Shown here: positions 44,061 to 56,660 of the stretch, piece by piece | Position numbering within the stretch: the first letter of the stretch is position 1 | How the letters are laid out: each line of letters starts with the position of its first letter | Assembly: GCA_034766995.1 (NCBI GenBank) | Contig: CM068317.1 | Span: 49,066,425-49,130,424, forward strand | Reading direction: 5' to 3' | DNA: 64,000 nt | Origin: Acanthacorydalis orientalis | Lineage: Eukaryota > Arthropoda > Insecta > Megaloptera > Corydalidae | Translations under genes and position numbers: made by a program | Notes under the pieces: model-generated | What the model was told of the DNA's origin: nothing | The model's database searches: none | Seen by the model: the letters and a program-made list of their open reading frames with translations, nothing else

Positions 44061-44256
44061 CTACAAGTCAACTGTTATGAAAATCGCTTGATTGCGTTCC
44101 GAAATTGATTCGACGATGATGAGCAGCTCGGACGTGAAAGGACGCATGGTGTTTTAGGGTCCAGTGAGTTTATTAAAAATCGAATCTTGGTCAGATTGCA
44201 CATTGTCGGGTTTAATTCGATTTGAATGGATCTTTTTTTAGATGAACTGAGTCACC

Positions 44257-44308
<52 letters not shown>

Positions 44309-44499
44309 GAGAAAGAGAGAGACAGGTAAAGTTCTTTTGTTTCTATTTCCTATATAGTAACTGCTAGTTCAATCCCACACTGATACCTTTTTTGACAGTA
44401 ATTGTAAAATGAAATCGATTGTGAAATCAGACCGATTTAAAAAAATGTTAAAGTATGAATAAGTGAGTCTTATAATCATGAAAATATGGTTTTGATTAA

Positions 44500-45245
44500 G
44501 TAGGAAAAAATTAATGAAAATACCTATCATTGATATTATTTTAGAGACAGATTTGATCAAATAGTTCATGACGACACAACAAGCACGTATCGAAAATAAC
44601 AATAGACCAGTTAATAAGCGATAAATAAGACATATAGTCTGCTATGATCATTTTTTTAACAATTGTTTTACTTTTTTGTGAGTAGTAGGCCAGTCGTTGA
44701 ATTCGATTGTACTACCTTTGATTTTTTGAGAATTCTTCTCATTCGCCCCGCAAACCGCAAAGAATGTGTTAATGAATGTATTGATCGTTAATTTTATTTT
44801 AGAGACAGATTTGATCAAATAGTTCACGGCGACACAACAAGCACGCATCGAAAATAACAATAGATCAATTAATGCATGACAAATAAAACATATAGTCTGC
44901 TACGATCATTTTTTAAAAAAATATTTTACTTGTTTGTGAGTAGTAGGCCAGTCGTTGGCCAGTCGTTGGATTCGATCGAGCTACCTTTGATTTTTAGAAA
45001 TTCTTCTCATTCACCTCACAGACAGCAAAAAATGTTAATAAATATATTGATCGTTAATTTTATTTTAGAGACAGATTTGATCAAATAGTTCACGGCGGCA
45101 CAACAAGCACGCATCGAAAATAACAATAAATCAATTAGTGGGTGACAAATGAAACAGAACATCTGATGCGATCAATTTTTTAAAAATTGTTTCATTTGTT
45201 TGAGTAGTAAGTCACTCGTTGAAATCGGTCGAGTCGCCTTCGATT
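44500..45245. repeat. Tandem repeat of about 262 bp, 2.7 copies
   Basis: GAGACAGATTTGATCAAATA occurs at 44544, 44802 and 45068 (spacings 258 and 266). It is followed each time by AGTTCA-GGCG-CACAACAAGC, ACGCATCGAAAATAACAATA and GAGTAGTAGGCCAGTCGTTG. Inverted, diverged copies of the last part are at 46440-46560 and 46742-46880. Confidence 0.8.
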
Positions 45246-45699
45246 CGTTTTTATTTATTATCATGGCCTGTTTAGACGATGGCAGTTAAATTCAAAGCAA
45301 CAGACACTATCACTATCTTGGTAGTATGGTTTTTATTTTGGTAATGACTTTCGTGGTGAATACTACCGTATTTTATTTCAATAAGTGAACGCAGAATTAC
45401 ATACATTTTAATTTCACATATAAATAGATGAGAATTGTAACTTATTTGTACATTTTTTTTGATGAAAAATTTGCTAGTCAGTTCAGGACCAATCTTTTCC
45501 TATTTATTAAAGAAAACCGGGTTGATGGAAAAAAATTAACTTAATGTTCGAACAGCATTTATCATAGAAGTAGTTATAAAATAAAAGAATATATTTTGTC
45601 ATTGTTTAGAAATAATAAAAAAACGGTTTACTGTCTTTATGAATATGAATCATTTTTATGCGGTTTTAAACCCTTAAACGATCATGTATATTTGTATGT

Positions 45700-46165
45700 G
45701 TGTGTGTCTGTGTATTCTTATGACCAGTTGGTCTTATTTTTAAGTCGGAAAAAATAGAGCGTCTCCATCGCACCGAAGGCGACGCACGATCCATTCAAGG
45801 CGTTTACAATAACAGACGATGTTTTCGTCCCGTTCGGTAAATTGCGTTTCTCACAGACCGTACGACGGGATATATCGATATACAATCCTATGAGATATCG
45901 CACGGCCGGCCAGTGAATGCGGCACTAAATTATTTTTTCACGTCGATCCACCTACGTACAGGTTATTCATATGATCGAGTGAAACGTTTAATGAACCGTC
46001 ACAGTATTACCATCCCCTTGCCCCAACACGCCATGCCGTACAAATTAATCCTTGCACGTTCCAATACACTTTTCTCATCGTCGACGAGACGGCCCCTCGT
46101 TCTTTTCTTCGGCCGGATTTCTTTTACAACGACAAACGACGATTTCATTCCTTCGTAACTGAATA
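45700..46165. other. CpG-rich patch, unassigned
   Basis: A CpG-rich stretch in AT-rich DNA. A 61-codon - strand frame (45903-45718) and an 81-codon + frame (45913-46158) both lie here. Neither has a recognisable motif nor convincing splice context. Reported as unassigned. Confidence 0.25.
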
Positions 46166-46309
46166 TCCAATATGTACGGTTTTGGTTTGCGTGTACACCG
46201 TTTTTTTTTTCAATTTTTCAATGAATTCGTCAAAACAGTGAATCAAAATTAATAGAAAATGAAATCTTACAGTAAAATAAATAGAAACAAAGCGAAAATC
46301 AAATAAATC

Positions 46310-46880
46310 ATAGAAACGCAATACAGTTCTGATACTGTGGCGCTAAATCCGCTTTCTAACATAAATTATTTTCACTAATAAAACATTTATTGTGGTTTCT
46401 GGATCGAAAAAATGAAAAAAATAATTCATTTGTGAAAATCGAAGGTAGCTCAATTGATTTCAACGAATGGCCTACTGCTCACAGATAATTTTCAAAAACT
46501 ATAGGAGGCTTTCGATTATCTTTTGTTATTTACATATCGCCCTATTATTATTTTGTCATCTCGTCATTCTTAATCAAATTAGATTCTACAAGAATATTAA
46601 CAGATTTTTCTCAATATATTTCTGTTTATAGTTTCATTAATTAAAAAAGTTGTTTCTGGAAACATTAGACAGACGCGCGTGAAATGTTTAATAAAAATCG
46701 ATAAAAAAAATACATATATGATGATAATATATGAAAACAAATCAAAGGCAACTCGACCGATTTCAACGACTGGCCCACTATTCACAAACAAATGGAAGAA
46801 TTCTTACAAAAATGATCATAGTAGACTTTCGGTACGCTTTTGTTATTTATTAATCGGCCGGTTGCTCGATAGTACTATTT
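46310..46880. repeat. Family A copy followed by inverted copies of the 262-bp repeat
   Basis: CAATACAGTTCTGATACTGT opens a family A copy whose inverse ends near 46440 (AATTCATTTGTGAAAATCG). Then GGTAGCTCAATTGATTTCAA and AATGGCCTACTGCTCACAGA match, inverted, the tandem array at 44.5-45.2 kb. A second such piece follows at 46742. Confidence 0.5.
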
Positions 46881-46884
46881 TTAT

Positions 46885-47420
46885 ACTATTTTTACTTATT
46901 ATCTGTGTTCATTTCGACACGGATAATCGTCGTTTCATCGTATATTGTTTGGAGGAAAAGCCGGGTAGATGATTTGAAAATTTCCAGTATCTATACTTCA
47001 CGTACCGCTTGAATAATTGTCTTGTGTACGAAATGAACTATTAAAAACAGAACATCATCTCGAATTTACTTTTTCTTCCGTTCTATAGAGAACGAAACGT
47101 GTAACCGACTAGTAGCGCTCTCATTCTGTGCTTCCTACGCACCGACCGACCTCTAATAAATAATCCGCGGCGCGGACACACACTTTCTTATAAAATATAC
47201 ACCTCAATATTTTGTATATTCAAATTTCCTGTACCTCGCCATTCAATTAACAGTTTGCAAAACACTCGTACACGAAGAAAGCGGCTAATATATTATCTTA
47301 AAAGTGAAATCCGTCGAGTTGCTCGGATTTGAAATTCAAATGATGAACTTTAAATTAATGCGGTCGAGTATGTGGCAGATGCGAAATATGCTACTTAGTA
47401 ACGAAATTCAAAGCACGTCT

Positions 47421-47464
<44 letters not shown>

Positions 47465-47960
47465 GCATATATATATACATGTTTACAAATCCTCACTCAC
47501 CCATTTCCCTTCATAAATCTTCTCTCGAGCCATACACAATCCGACAAGTTAATTTTTAGTTAATTTATTTTATTCCAAGAAAACATCTGAATTGATAATT
47601 AAATAAAAAAACAGGTCGATTTATTTATTCATAAGAGACAGGATTCAATTAATCTGTCGTATCTGAGAGGGGGTTGTGAATCACTCGCAAAGATTGGTAG
47701 TGTCTTCTTTTCATCCGGTCGCGGCGACTCTATTCTAGGTGTTGTAAAACGTCGATTACGTTTTATATAAACAGACACTCGTACGTCATCGATGCCATTC
47801 TATTGATATCGATAATGTCATTCTTTTAAATTCAAAACGTGCCAGTCAGTCATGTTCAGCTACCGACATTCATTAACGGGTTCGTTTTGCAGGAAGAAAT
47901 GAATACAGTTGATTTGTTATGTCTGTTGTTTCTGAGAATTTGCTTTTCGATTTCTTACTC
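46885..47960. other. Intergenic, little recognised
   Basis: A modest CpG-rich piece at 47090-47185 with a TATA-like TTATAAAATATAC at about 47190-47202, an (AC)n(AT)n run at 47420-47463, and AT-rich sequence. No coding exon seen. Confidence 0.4.
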
Positions 47961-47979
47961 TACTGGATTCCGTTTAACC

Positions 47980-49080
47980 CAAGACAAAAATTGAGACTAA
48001 ACTGGTAACTGTACACAATACAAAAGAGTCTTTGCTGGAAATCAGTAAATGCAATTGTTTGATTGTAAAATTTATGATATAGATTTATAGAATATATATA
48101 TATATATTACTTATATACACACACACATATAGCAATAATAATTTTAATATACTAATTACAATACAGTTCTAATATTGAGTAAATTCACTTCCATAAATGA
48201 ATCATTTCATATGAATGATTATTGAATGAAATGAATCGGCTATCTTCGATGTTGCTAAGATAGTTTACAAACTGTACAAGAAAAAAGTTGAAAGATAACA
48301 AAAACATAAAGCGTGAAAGAGAACGAACGAGATAGTTTTATGGAAATCCGTGCACTTTTATTACCAGCCACTTCTGATGTCGCCGGATTTTACTGACTAG
48401 GCCTGTGAAACTTGTCAAATTTCGATTAATCGTGATTACTTTCTCCAGAACGGTAAAGGGAATCTGAATGAAATTTTACAAAAACTTTTATCAGCTTATA
48501 CACTAGAAACACAGAAAAAAAATGTGAAATAATTATTAGATTTCTTTAAATATCTTCTTTGTATTTATATTTAATTTGCTATTATTACATGCTATTTTAA
48601 CAATACAGTTCTGATGTTGGTTTCAATTAAATTTCACAAATGAAACAATTGAAATGAATGATATGAAACAGCTATCTTTGATGTTGCTAAGATGAGACCT
48701 TTCAAATTACACAGGAAAATAGTTAGAAGATAATAAAAAGAAAGAGTGCGAAAGAGAACGAATGAGTTATACATTTTATAGAATCTGTGCACATTTGTTA
48801 CCAGCTACTTTGATATTACTAGGTTTTTATAAAAATAAGATAATGAATTTGAATAAAAATTTATAAAAACTTCATTCTGCTTATATACTACATATGAGAA
48901 AAAAATTGAAATAATTATCAGTTTTTTTTTAAATTTCTTCTTAACTGTTGTATTCGTTTTGCTACTATATCCTGTTGTGATAATTCAGTTCTGACACTGT
49001 GACTAAATTCACTTTCATAAACGAATTCTTTTTTCGCCCCACAAACTACAATACAAACTTTATTCTGTTTTATAAAAGAA
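47980..49080. repeat. Mixed repeats: stray array unit and a 440-bp direct duplication
   Basis: 47985-48120 is a single copy of the unit amplified at 50.4-51.1 kb (GAGACTAAACTGGTAACTGT, TACAAAAGAGTCTTTGCTGG). From 48165 and from 48600 two direct copies share CAATACAGTTCTGATG or a variant, GATGTTGCTAAGATG, GAAAGAGAACGAA-GAG and TTACCAGC-ACTT. A third start (48978) continues into a family A copy. Confidence 0.55.
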
Positions 49081-49089
49081 GAAATGATC

Positions 49090-49782
49090 CAGTAATGACA
49101 ATCGATTTGAAAATAAGTAGTTGTTCATTTGACAGCTTTTTTCTTAAAAAAAAAAAAAACAAATGGCGAAATGTATATTGAAGTTACTTCACAATTCAGT
49201 GTTTTGATCAAGGCATATGGGTGCTATTATTTAAAATTGTTTCCGCTCACCAACGACGCCTTGTAAAACATCAAGTAACAATTGCCTAGTAACCGTACAG
49301 ATATCAAGTAAACACCGTGAACATTTCTGCACAATTAGTAAGATCTGGTTGTAGTATTCACTGTATAAATGATTTTAAGCACGGTCCACTACATTTATAA
49401 TAGTAAGACTTTATGTACGACTGCTATAAACTTCAATACACGTGTCATGGCAACATTAAATGAAAGAATAGACTTTCAGAGAATATCATTTCGGTTTATT
49501 CGTTCCGATTACTGCCGAATATTGCTGGATCTGATATCTGTATCATTTTTAAAAAGCGAACAAATAAAACCTACATCTTACGCCGCTCATTTCGGGATTT
49601 TATGTGCATGGACGGACGGACGGACGGGTGGGTGGGTATCGTTGATCGACAAGAAAACTTGATAGTACTGGAAATATTCGCATTAGTACATAACACCTTG
49701 TGAAAAAAACTTATATTTTATGCATCGATAACTTTTTTCTATAGATTCAGCAATTATTTATAACTTAATATTATATTCTTTC

Positions 49783-49862
<80 letters not shown>

Positions 49863-50365
49863 AAAGATGTAAACTACTATGTATAGTCTAAGTGTTATAA
49901 CTTCATAGTGTTATAGATCCATAAAAGTGTAAGAAACAATTCTAGAGTAAAAGATATTTATCTACATTTGCTACACACACATATATACATACAAATGGCA
50001 CATGTATGTATGCTACGTGTATATATATATATGTAACCGTGGGGGAGCGCGCGAATGTTCAAACGAATTGAAGTGTGACATTGCATTATAACCGTTTTAC
50101 GCGTTCGCAAGGTAATCATTTTTCTCAATTAACTTGCTCCACTCCCGTCTCCGTCGTACGTTTTTTTCCCTTATTTTTATACTGTTCGTTCACTTACGTG
50201 TTCTAACGTAATTTACTGATTTATATATTTCGAGACAATAGTATTTTTACAATTAGGAAACGGGAGTAGACGAGACGTTCGGCACAGAGCTCGAACGTTT
50301 TATATGGATTTTGACATTTATGTCATTCTATAATAGATTATACACATATACCCCTACATAGATCC
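49090..50365. other. Intergenic with long TA array
   Basis: Contains a weak fold-back family relic near 49280-49395, a GGAC/GGTG run at 49610-49640 and a (TA)n array of about 72 bases at 49789-49860. No coding exon seen. Confidence 0.5.
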
Positions 50366-50369
<4 letters not shown>

Positions 50370-50414
<45 letters not shown>

Positions 50415-50547
50415 CACAACTGGATACATAACACCCACGACAAAAATGCAGACTAAACTGGTAACTCTGAACACAATACAAAAGAGTATTTGCTGAAAAT
50501 CAGTAAATGCAATTACTTGATTGTAAAATTTATAATATAGATTTGTA

Positions 50548-50583
<36 letters not shown>

Positions 50584-50586
50584 CAT

Positions 50587-50633
<47 letters not shown>

Positions 50634-50702
50634 AAGTAAAAAAATAAATTCATTTGTTATAAAAGTTTTAGGATGAAAATTTTAATTTTTTAAATTTGAA
50701 TG

Positions 50703-50745
<43 letters not shown>

Positions 50746-50871
50746 GGATACATAACACCCACGACAAAAATGGAGACTAAACTGGTAACTCTGTACACAA
50801 TACAAAAGAGTATTTGTTGGAAATCAGTAAATGCAATTACTTGATTGTAAAATTTATAATATAGATTTATA

Positions 50872-50905
<34 letters not shown>

Positions 50906-50908
50906 CAT

Positions 50909-50939
<31 letters not shown>

Positions 50940-51090
50940 ATTGAAGTAAAAAAATAAATTCATTTGTTATAGTTTTAGGATGAAAATTTTAATTTTTTAA
51001 ATTTGAATGCCTATATATATATACATACATACAAATGGATGCATAACACCCACGACAAAAATGGAGACTAAACTGGTAACTCTGACTCAA
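50370..51090. repeat. Tandem array of about 300-bp unit with embedded TA tracts, 2.3 copies
   Basis: Units begin GGATACATAACACCCACGAC at about 50423 and 50746; a third begins near 51035 as a GGATGCATAACACCC variant. Each has GAGACTAAACTGGTAACTCT, AAATCAGTAAATGCAATTAC, TTGATTGTAAAATTTATAAT and TA/CA microsatellites. TA tract length differs between units. Confidence 0.8.
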
Positions 51091-51200
51091 TACATGTTAA
51101 AGTCTAGATAATAACGATTCAATCCGAAGGCTCGACAACTCACTACAAGAATACAGAGAATAATTAGCCAAGATCGGACAAAGACTCGATACTGTCAAAA
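51085..51200. repeat. Dispersed 110-bp segment also present at 28835-28950
   Basis: ATACATGTTAAAGTCTAGAT, GGCTCGACAACTCACTACA and ATACAGAGAATAATTA occur in the same order in both places, with few mismatches; the other copy is in METTL25-like intron 4. Confidence 0.75.
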
Positions 51201-51349
51201 AAAGCACTCGAAATACACAAATAACAATCACTAAACATTCTTGATCTGAACAATTTTCCAATAGCAAGGTTTTCATTTTTTCCTGACATATTTAGAGAGA
51301 ATAACTTTTACAATGTCTGCATATTATATTTTTTTTAGTAAATCTATGT

Positions 51350-51350
51350 T

Positions 51351-51412
<62 letters not shown>
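51350..51412. repeat. (TA)n array
   Basis: An uninterrupted TA run of about 55 bases followed by an AT-only stretch. Confidence 0.9.
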
Positions 51413-51659
51413 TATAAAATATTTGAAATATATTTTTAAAAAAATGCCGACCTCCCTACACAACTGTTTCACCGCATACTTGAAAAATTCTCGACCGGAA
51501 CAATTTATGTATGAAAATAAAGTATTCACATTTTTATAATAGTACACGTGTATAAAAATTAATTACATGTAATTAATATTATATATATATATATACATAT
51601 ATATATATCAAGGTATTAAATATTTAATTTGACACCTGTATTAAATAAATCTGATTTAT

Positions 51660-52110
51660 GCGTCCGTTCTACATAACAACGGCTGGCAGAAAAACTGCCG
51701 TTCAAAAAAATCGAATTCGATCGCAGGGCGCGAGACCGCGCGTGTTTTGTCTGTGTCGTCACGGAACGTAGGCCGGTTATTAATTTATTTGGATTATTGG
51801 CATTTTCCAGCCACAAGTATCGCATTTAGAACGTTTCGTCTAATTAGTCAACCGAACGTCGATAATTGTGAACGGGGGACGACGATTGTGAATAATTGAT
51901 GGGGCCGTCGCGCGTCGATTCGTTGAAAAGTTTTTCGAAGATGAAACGGAATCATATTTAATTAGCCGGGGACGGCGATACGTGGGCTTGGGTCTAAGTC
52001 TGTGCAAGATGCTTCTTGTTTTGTACTCGCGGATTAGTTATGGTCGATTGAGAGAGTTGATTTATAATTAGTTGGTCGGTCTTTGGTCGCGCTCTTGATG
52101 ACTTCGAGTC
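51660..52110. other. CpG-rich block with several TAATTA-type sites
   Basis: CpG-rich, non-repetitive, with stops in all frames. AATTAG/TAATTA sites recur (about 51780, 51840, 51957, 52065). That combination fits a homeodomain-bound regulatory element, but is also compatible with chance in AT-rich DNA. A 69-codon - strand frame has no recognisable domain. Confidence 0.3.
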
Positions 52111-52164
52111 GATTAATCGTCTGTTTATTGAATTGATTGAAATGTAACGAAAGGCGAGCTACAC

Positions 52165-52432
52165 ACGTTTTGTTTTTACATTATTGAGATATTTTCTAAA
52201 TATTAGAATATTTTTCCGCAGACCCAAGTAGGATCGATCTCTAATGTGTAGAAAAATCTCAACGCCATTCTATAACAATACATAAGCCATTTAAATGTAT
52301 ATTTGAGAGATAGAGATAGGTGCGTTTTTTTTAAAAAAAAATTTGATGAATTGAAAAATTGGAAACAGTATTACCATATTGCAAAACGGTTCAAATACTC
52401 TGCTTCAAATCAAAGCATGCTATTTATAGGAA
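52165..52432. repeat. Inverted-repeat arm, left (partner at 56622-56900)
   Basis: AGGATCGATCTCTAATGTGT, AGAAAAATCTCAACGCCATT, TTGCAAAACGGTTCAAATA and CTTCAAATCAAAGC occur here. Their reverse complements occur in mirrored order at 56622-56900, about 4.2 kb away. Confidence 0.75.
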
Positions 52433-52702
52433 ACTAGCGGGAAGCACTGAGACCAGTACTCTTTACTCTGTTTATAAACGACTTATAATAACAATTAAAA
52501 TCTCAACCGAGTCAACGTAGATGGGATGAACGAAATCACGACGTTGTTTTGTGCAAACGATTCAACTGTTCATATTCAAAAAAACAGGCCGTTTAAAAAC
52601 ATACTCTCAGTCGAAGCGCCCTTAAATCCCAATAACCAACCAATCATACTCCCGGATAAACCAACTCGAAGTAAATGTTAATAAAACTAAAATACAGGGC
52701 GT
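52426..52702 (+). pseudogene. Non-LTR retrotransposon (LINE) reverse-transcriptase relic
   Basis: Three pieces of an RT finger/palm region occur in order but in different frames: LRPVLFTLFINDL (52447-52485, the VLSPxLFxLFINDL box, followed by a stop), LFCANDSTVH (about 52544-52573, where the catalytic LFADD box is altered to CAND), and NQLEVNVNKTKIQ (52659-52697, the NxxKT box). Frameshifts, a stop and loss of an active-site Asp mean it is dead. The family is Jockey/CR1-like at most. Confidence 0.7.
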
Positions 52703-52759
52703 CTGATTGTACTTCGGCCGATTTTGTTTCACAGCCGTTTTTGTTCGATGTGCAGTTGT

Positions 52760-53277
52760 CAGTTGTAACTTGACGGTGGTGCAAATAATTATGGAGAGTT
52801 TAACGTTATCGAAAATGGAGTAATGAGGTGTTACGGCTCAACATTGACAACCCCGATCTTTTAAAAAAATTTAATCATGAGTAATGAAGCTCACTTCGAT
52901 ATGTTAAAAACAAAACGGCCGTTATTGGGCTTCGGAGAATCGAAGACTGAACCATGAACGACCTCTTCACTTTCGTACAGTGACTGTTTGGTCTGTAGTT
53001 TGGTCGGTGGCGTCGATGGACCGTTTTTTTTTCTTCTCTTAGAGATACTAATGTGAATGTTGTCACTGTCTCTGGTGAACGGTATCGTGCGAAGCTGAGA
53101 AACTTCCCTGTGCCTGAAATTTATGGACGAAGCCTGCAGCACATGTGGTTCCTAGAGGACGGTTGCCAAATCGCACACAGCTTGCGCCGCGATGCATTTC
53201 CTGGCCGAATAATTTCAAAATTCAGTTATAACGACTGGCCACCTCGTACAGTTATTGTATTGAAAGTATTTTTTTAA
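52760..53277 (+). pseudogene. Tc1/mariner-superfamily transposase relic
   Basis: The last 74 codons are open: VTVSGERYR, then MWFLEDG (about 53143-53163, containing the second catalytic Asp) and a final NDWPPR box, as in insect elements often labelled Tc3-like. Upstream, decayed pieces such as SNEAHF (about 52877) can be read in the + strand with frameshifts. It stops just after the NDWPPR box, so the third catalytic position is missing. It follows the LINE relic directly. Confidence 0.65.
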
Positions 53278-53354
53278 TTGTGCAACAAATAAAAATAGGA
53301 TATTTCATTTAAATAGACTTAGTTGGGAAAAAGTGAGTAGACACTATTGTGTAT

Positions 53355-53357
53355 TTT

Positions 53358-53426
<69 letters not shown>
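53355..53426. repeat. (TC)n(TA)n compound microsatellite
   Basis: About 38 bases of TC followed by about 28 bases of TA. A second, purely TA array is at 53739-53790. Confidence 0.9.
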
Positions 53427-53429
<3 letters not shown>

Positions 53430-53430
<1 letters not shown>

Positions 53431-53733
53431 GGTATACGTCATATAAACAAATTAAGTCATAGCTGTCTACGCAAGCAAATATCATAGAACAAATAGATTG
53501 TTCTAGAAGAATCTAGAGAGCAATTACTAACCAACAGCTCGATATAAAAAGGATGCTTAGACAGTTATCGACTGCATTTGTTCTGACAACAAATTAAATA
53601 ATTGAATGTGATACAAAACACTTTTGGACAAAGTATAAATGTACCCTGGTGACAGCGGTTGAAAATCAATCATCAAGATCGACCATCGGGCACCAAAGGG
53701 AACCGTCCTGGCAACCAACCCTCAAGGGATACG

Positions 53734-53799
<66 letters not shown>

Positions 53800-55225
53800 T
53801 ACATACATACGCGACATTTATATAAACAAGTAAGAGAAAGACGATACGGTTTTTTATTTATTTATTTTCGAATATTTTGAAAAGAAATTGAAAATTAAAT
53901 TCCGTTCCGCAACACAGAGAATCGGCGGGCACTCGAACTGCGTACAAGGATTTATCTTCGGGCGGTCACGGAGTCGTAATATATTTATGAAATAATATTT
54001 CGGCGACGTTTGTGTGTGTTATTCTTTTTTACTCGGCACGCAATCAATATGGATGAAATGTGAAAGTTTCTGTTTTCCATAAATCAATACTGGAACTTGT
54101 GTACGCGTGAATTATTTTCGAACTGTTAGGGGAGACTTTAGTATCATTTAGTAAGCGTTTTACCTTTTGAGTACTGTCCAGACTTTCGAGTCCCATGAAC
54201 GAAAACTGATATCAAACAATCGACGGCTCGTCATTCATCTCACGGTATTTCTATGTCCGAAATAAAAAAGTTCAAAAATGTACATATTTTTTTAAAAAAA
54301 TCTATTGTTTTTGATGTTTTTTTTTAAACAAAACTGTTCAAAAATAGACATTTTTTTTTAAATCTACTGTTTTTTTTTTGAGATTTTCAATTGTTATTCT
54401 TCTTCATAATACACATCACACTGTTCGGTTTCTGCATTGTAATTCATTCAGTAAACAAACGGTCAATGCAAGCTCTGTAACGGAAAGACTGTTGTCGCCG
54501 ACAGCTAGCTGTCCTCTTCCTTATTCGATCCTGTCGCACGACGAAAACATACCGACGTGACACAAGAATCGAATTACAGAACGTAACGAACACACGACCG
54601 CGTACGCGCGCGAAACGCCGACTTGTTGCGAAAAGTTTAACATCGATAAACACAGCCCGTCCATCTGGAAGCGATTCGTCATGAAAGGCAAACAAGTACA
54701 AAACTTTGATACACACACGCTCGATGGAAGGAGGACGCCTGACAAAGTTTAGTCAAGTTCTCTGCGACGATATGTGTTACACACACACACTCACATGTAC
54801 GAGAACCGCGCCGTTACCTTTGCATTTTCATGTTCGGATCCGAACAAAGTAAGTTCGGTTTCGTTTTATTTTTCTACTTTCCGTACGAGTTACTTGTTGC
54901 ATTTCGAATGTTCACAACGCGGCACTGTAGATAATAGGGAAACGTGCGTCCGATGTTATTCCAATACTTCATTTGTATTCCGCGTAAACATTGATTTCGT
55001 TCAGTGAAAATGTAAAAAGTACTGTAAGTCGTCAAATCAGTTTACTAGAAACACAGTAAAAATAATTTACTGAAAAAAATAAATAAATAAATAATAAATT
55101 TACTAAAAACACACTGATGTGCAGATAAACAATTTGAAAAAAAATCTGTTTGAGTCTGATGAACCGGAATTAAATAAATATATATGAAATCATAATCGGA
55201 CAATATTCTGAATACCTAAATAAAA
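53430..55225. other. Intergenic, no gene seen
   Basis: Contains a TA array (53739-53790), T-rich/A-rich runs around 54280-54380, and a CpG-rich stretch at about 54470-54870 with overlapping short frames on both strands. None shows a recognisable motif or a convincing exon structure. Confidence 0.4.
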
Positions 55226-55229
55226 ATAT

Positions 55230-55241
55230 ATTCATATACGA

Positions 55242-55299
<58 letters not shown>

Positions 55300-55509
55300 G
55301 AAAATAAATGAAGTGATCTCAAAAAATAGTCTAATATAATTTATAACTGTCATCTATTTGAAACAATTGAAATATTTCAACGTTTTTGTTTATGATTATT
55401 CAGTTTTCTTAGAGTTTCATGCGTTGCATAGCATGCCTTGATATTAAGCATGTAGAGGTAATTTGATAACAGTTCTATTTGAATTCTAAGTACATGAATA
55501 TATATTTAT

Positions 55510-55574
<65 letters not shown>

Positions 55575-55798
55575 CATAATTCATAAATATAAAAAAAGTA
55601 TGAAAAATAAATCTCGAACAATAGTTAGCTATGATTTATAACGTAGAAGAATTTGAAACAAATGAATGATTTTAATGTTTTTGTTTACAATATTGTTCTG
55701 TTTTTTTTGGAGTTTGTCTACTTGAAAATTGCGTTTTGATATTGAGCATGCAGAGATAATTTAAAAAAAGATCTCTTCGAATCCTAAAAACAAGGATG

Positions 55799-55862
<64 letters not shown>

Positions 55863-56333
55863 CAGATATACATACAAAGTTATAAATGAAAAATATCTAG
55901 ATTGTTAAATGAAAATTCAAACTCGAAACAGTGTTTACTGTGATTTATACCACACGACGGATAGAAACAAATTGAAGAGTTTGTTGTTTTTATTTACGAT
56001 TGTTTAGTTTTTTAGATTCTGTTTCGTTGAATAGCATAGTGTGATATTAAGTACGAGAGAAATGTAAAACGGTCTAACAGAATGCTAACAACAGAAATAT
56101 ATATATATATATATAAGCATAATCGAAAATTTTTTGTATCATTAAATAAAAAAATTATGAAAAAAGTATCGTAAAATAGTCTACTATGATTTATAAGTCA
56201 TTCTATTTGAAACAAATGAAAGATTGTAATGTTTTTGTTAACGATTCTTCGGTTTTTCGTTTAGTTGAACAGCAAGCTTTACTATTAGGCATACAGAGAG
56301 CATTTTATAAAAAAAATCGAATTCTGAGAACAG

Positions 56334-56374
<41 letters not shown>

Positions 56375-56423
56375 CATTAATCATTAGCAGCAGCAGGCAG
56401 CCTTTGTCAATCCAGTGCTGTAT

Positions 56424-56460
<37 letters not shown>

Positions 56461-56660
56461 CTAGGAACATTGAAATATTTAAAAAAATATATAATAAATA
56501 AATGATTTTGAAAAATAGTAGTGCGCTATGATTTACAACATATGACGAAATGTGATAAATAAAAGATTTTAATGTTTTTATTTACAACTGTTCAGTTTTT
56601 TAAATTGTTTTCTGTAATTAGCACGCTTTGATTTGAAGCAAAATATTTGAACCGTTTTGC
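55230..56660. repeat. Tandem array of about 290-330 bp unit, five diverged copies, each with a TA tract
   Basis: Recurring order: TA tract, AGTCTACTATGATTTATAA or variant, GAAACAAATGAA, TTTTTGTTTAC-AT-GTTC-GTTTTT, then a GCATGC-TTGATATTAAGCAT or related piece. Units are centred near 55370, 55670, 55970, 56220 and 56570. TA tracts: about 55240-55293, 55521-55570, 55804-55855, 56099-56114, 56338-56370. Confidence 0.7.
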
